Assembly: GCA_017871115.1 (NCBI GenBank)
Contig: JAFCIZ010000002.1
Span: forward strand, 761,001-825,000
Source: Cunninghamella blakesleeana
Taxonomy: Eukaryota; Mucoromycota; Mucoromycetes; Mucorales; Cunninghamellaceae
Length of the DNA: 64,000 nucleotides
Direction of reading: 5' to 3'
Within the stretch, counting starts at the first letter, position 1. The number at the start of each line of letters is the position of its first letter. Positions 63,899 to 64,000 of the stretch are shown here, piece by piece. Under the pieces are notes generated by a model. That model saw only the letters and a list, made by a program, of their open reading frames with translations. It did not search any database and was not told the DNA's origin. The translations under genes and the position numbers were made by a program.

Positions 63899-64000
63899 GT
63901 ACGTAGTCTTTTACTTTATCTTTACTATATAGGAAAAAAAAATAGTAATGACATACAATAATGATAATTGTTATCTTTTTTTATATTTTTATTTTTTAAC

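Overview
The window is nuclear DNA from an AT-rich filamentous fungus, most likely an early-diverging Mucoromycota (Mucorales-like) species; this placement is inference. Genes are split by many short introns (about 60-150 nt) with GTAAGT/GTAAAT/GTATGT donors. The proteins include fungal or opisthokont orthologues (Raptor, Cch1, P5A-ATPase, CENP-T, CSN2, PWP1). Asn/Gln/Ser homopolymer runs are common in coding exons. A mitochondrial-type ClpP with a short presequence-like N-terminus argues against anaerobic chytrids. I saw no tRNA, rRNA, CRISPR array, or recognisable transposase or reverse transcriptase.

Layout from left to right. VTA1 (3' part, +) converges on CSN2 (-). CSN2 is head-to-head with Raptor (+). 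Then come an MFS permease, a two-finger C2H2 protein, an F-box protein, the WD40 ribosome factor PWP1, an SLC45/SUT-type sugar carrier, RRP15 and ClpP, all on +. A 51-codon Cys-rich gene and the ER P5A-ATPase Spf1 follow on -. Next, at about 33.5-40.4 kb, is a tandemly duplicated pair of unfamiliar genes (683 and 700 aa). After that come the Ca2+ channel CCH1 (-, about 10 kb), a small hypothetical gene and a sulfotransferase-like gene (+), CWC22 (-) head-to-head with CENP-T (+), a His/Ser-rich hypothetical (-), an ArfGAP (+), and the 5' part of DNA polymerase epsilon subunit B (DPB2, +) running off the right edge.

Most of the window is ordinary housekeeping: ESCRT, TORC1, COP9, ribosome assembly, ER P-type ATPase, Ca2+ entry, splicing, kinetochore and replication. 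The part that stands out is the duplicated pair at 34178-36518 and 37801-40234. Each protein looks like a basic disordered N-terminus, four successive NUMOD4/HNH_3-like modules (a build normally seen once, in phage or intron homing endonucleases), and a NUMOD1-like C-terminal helix-turn-helix region. Several modules lack the usual His-His/Asp-His pair. This suggests a domesticated DNA-binding array rather than a plain nuclease. Upstream DNA is duplicated with the genes, and a 20-bp exact direct repeat flanks the cluster.

Other points are a 6-nt microexon in clpP, a probable intron inside the SPF1 start codon, E2F/MCB-like sites before DPB2, and shared short motifs in several promoters. Exon boundaries were read by eye. 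Where I summed a complete exon set, the total is a multiple of three and the protein lengths given come from those sums. The exon sets of CSN2, SPF1 and CCH1 are approximate.
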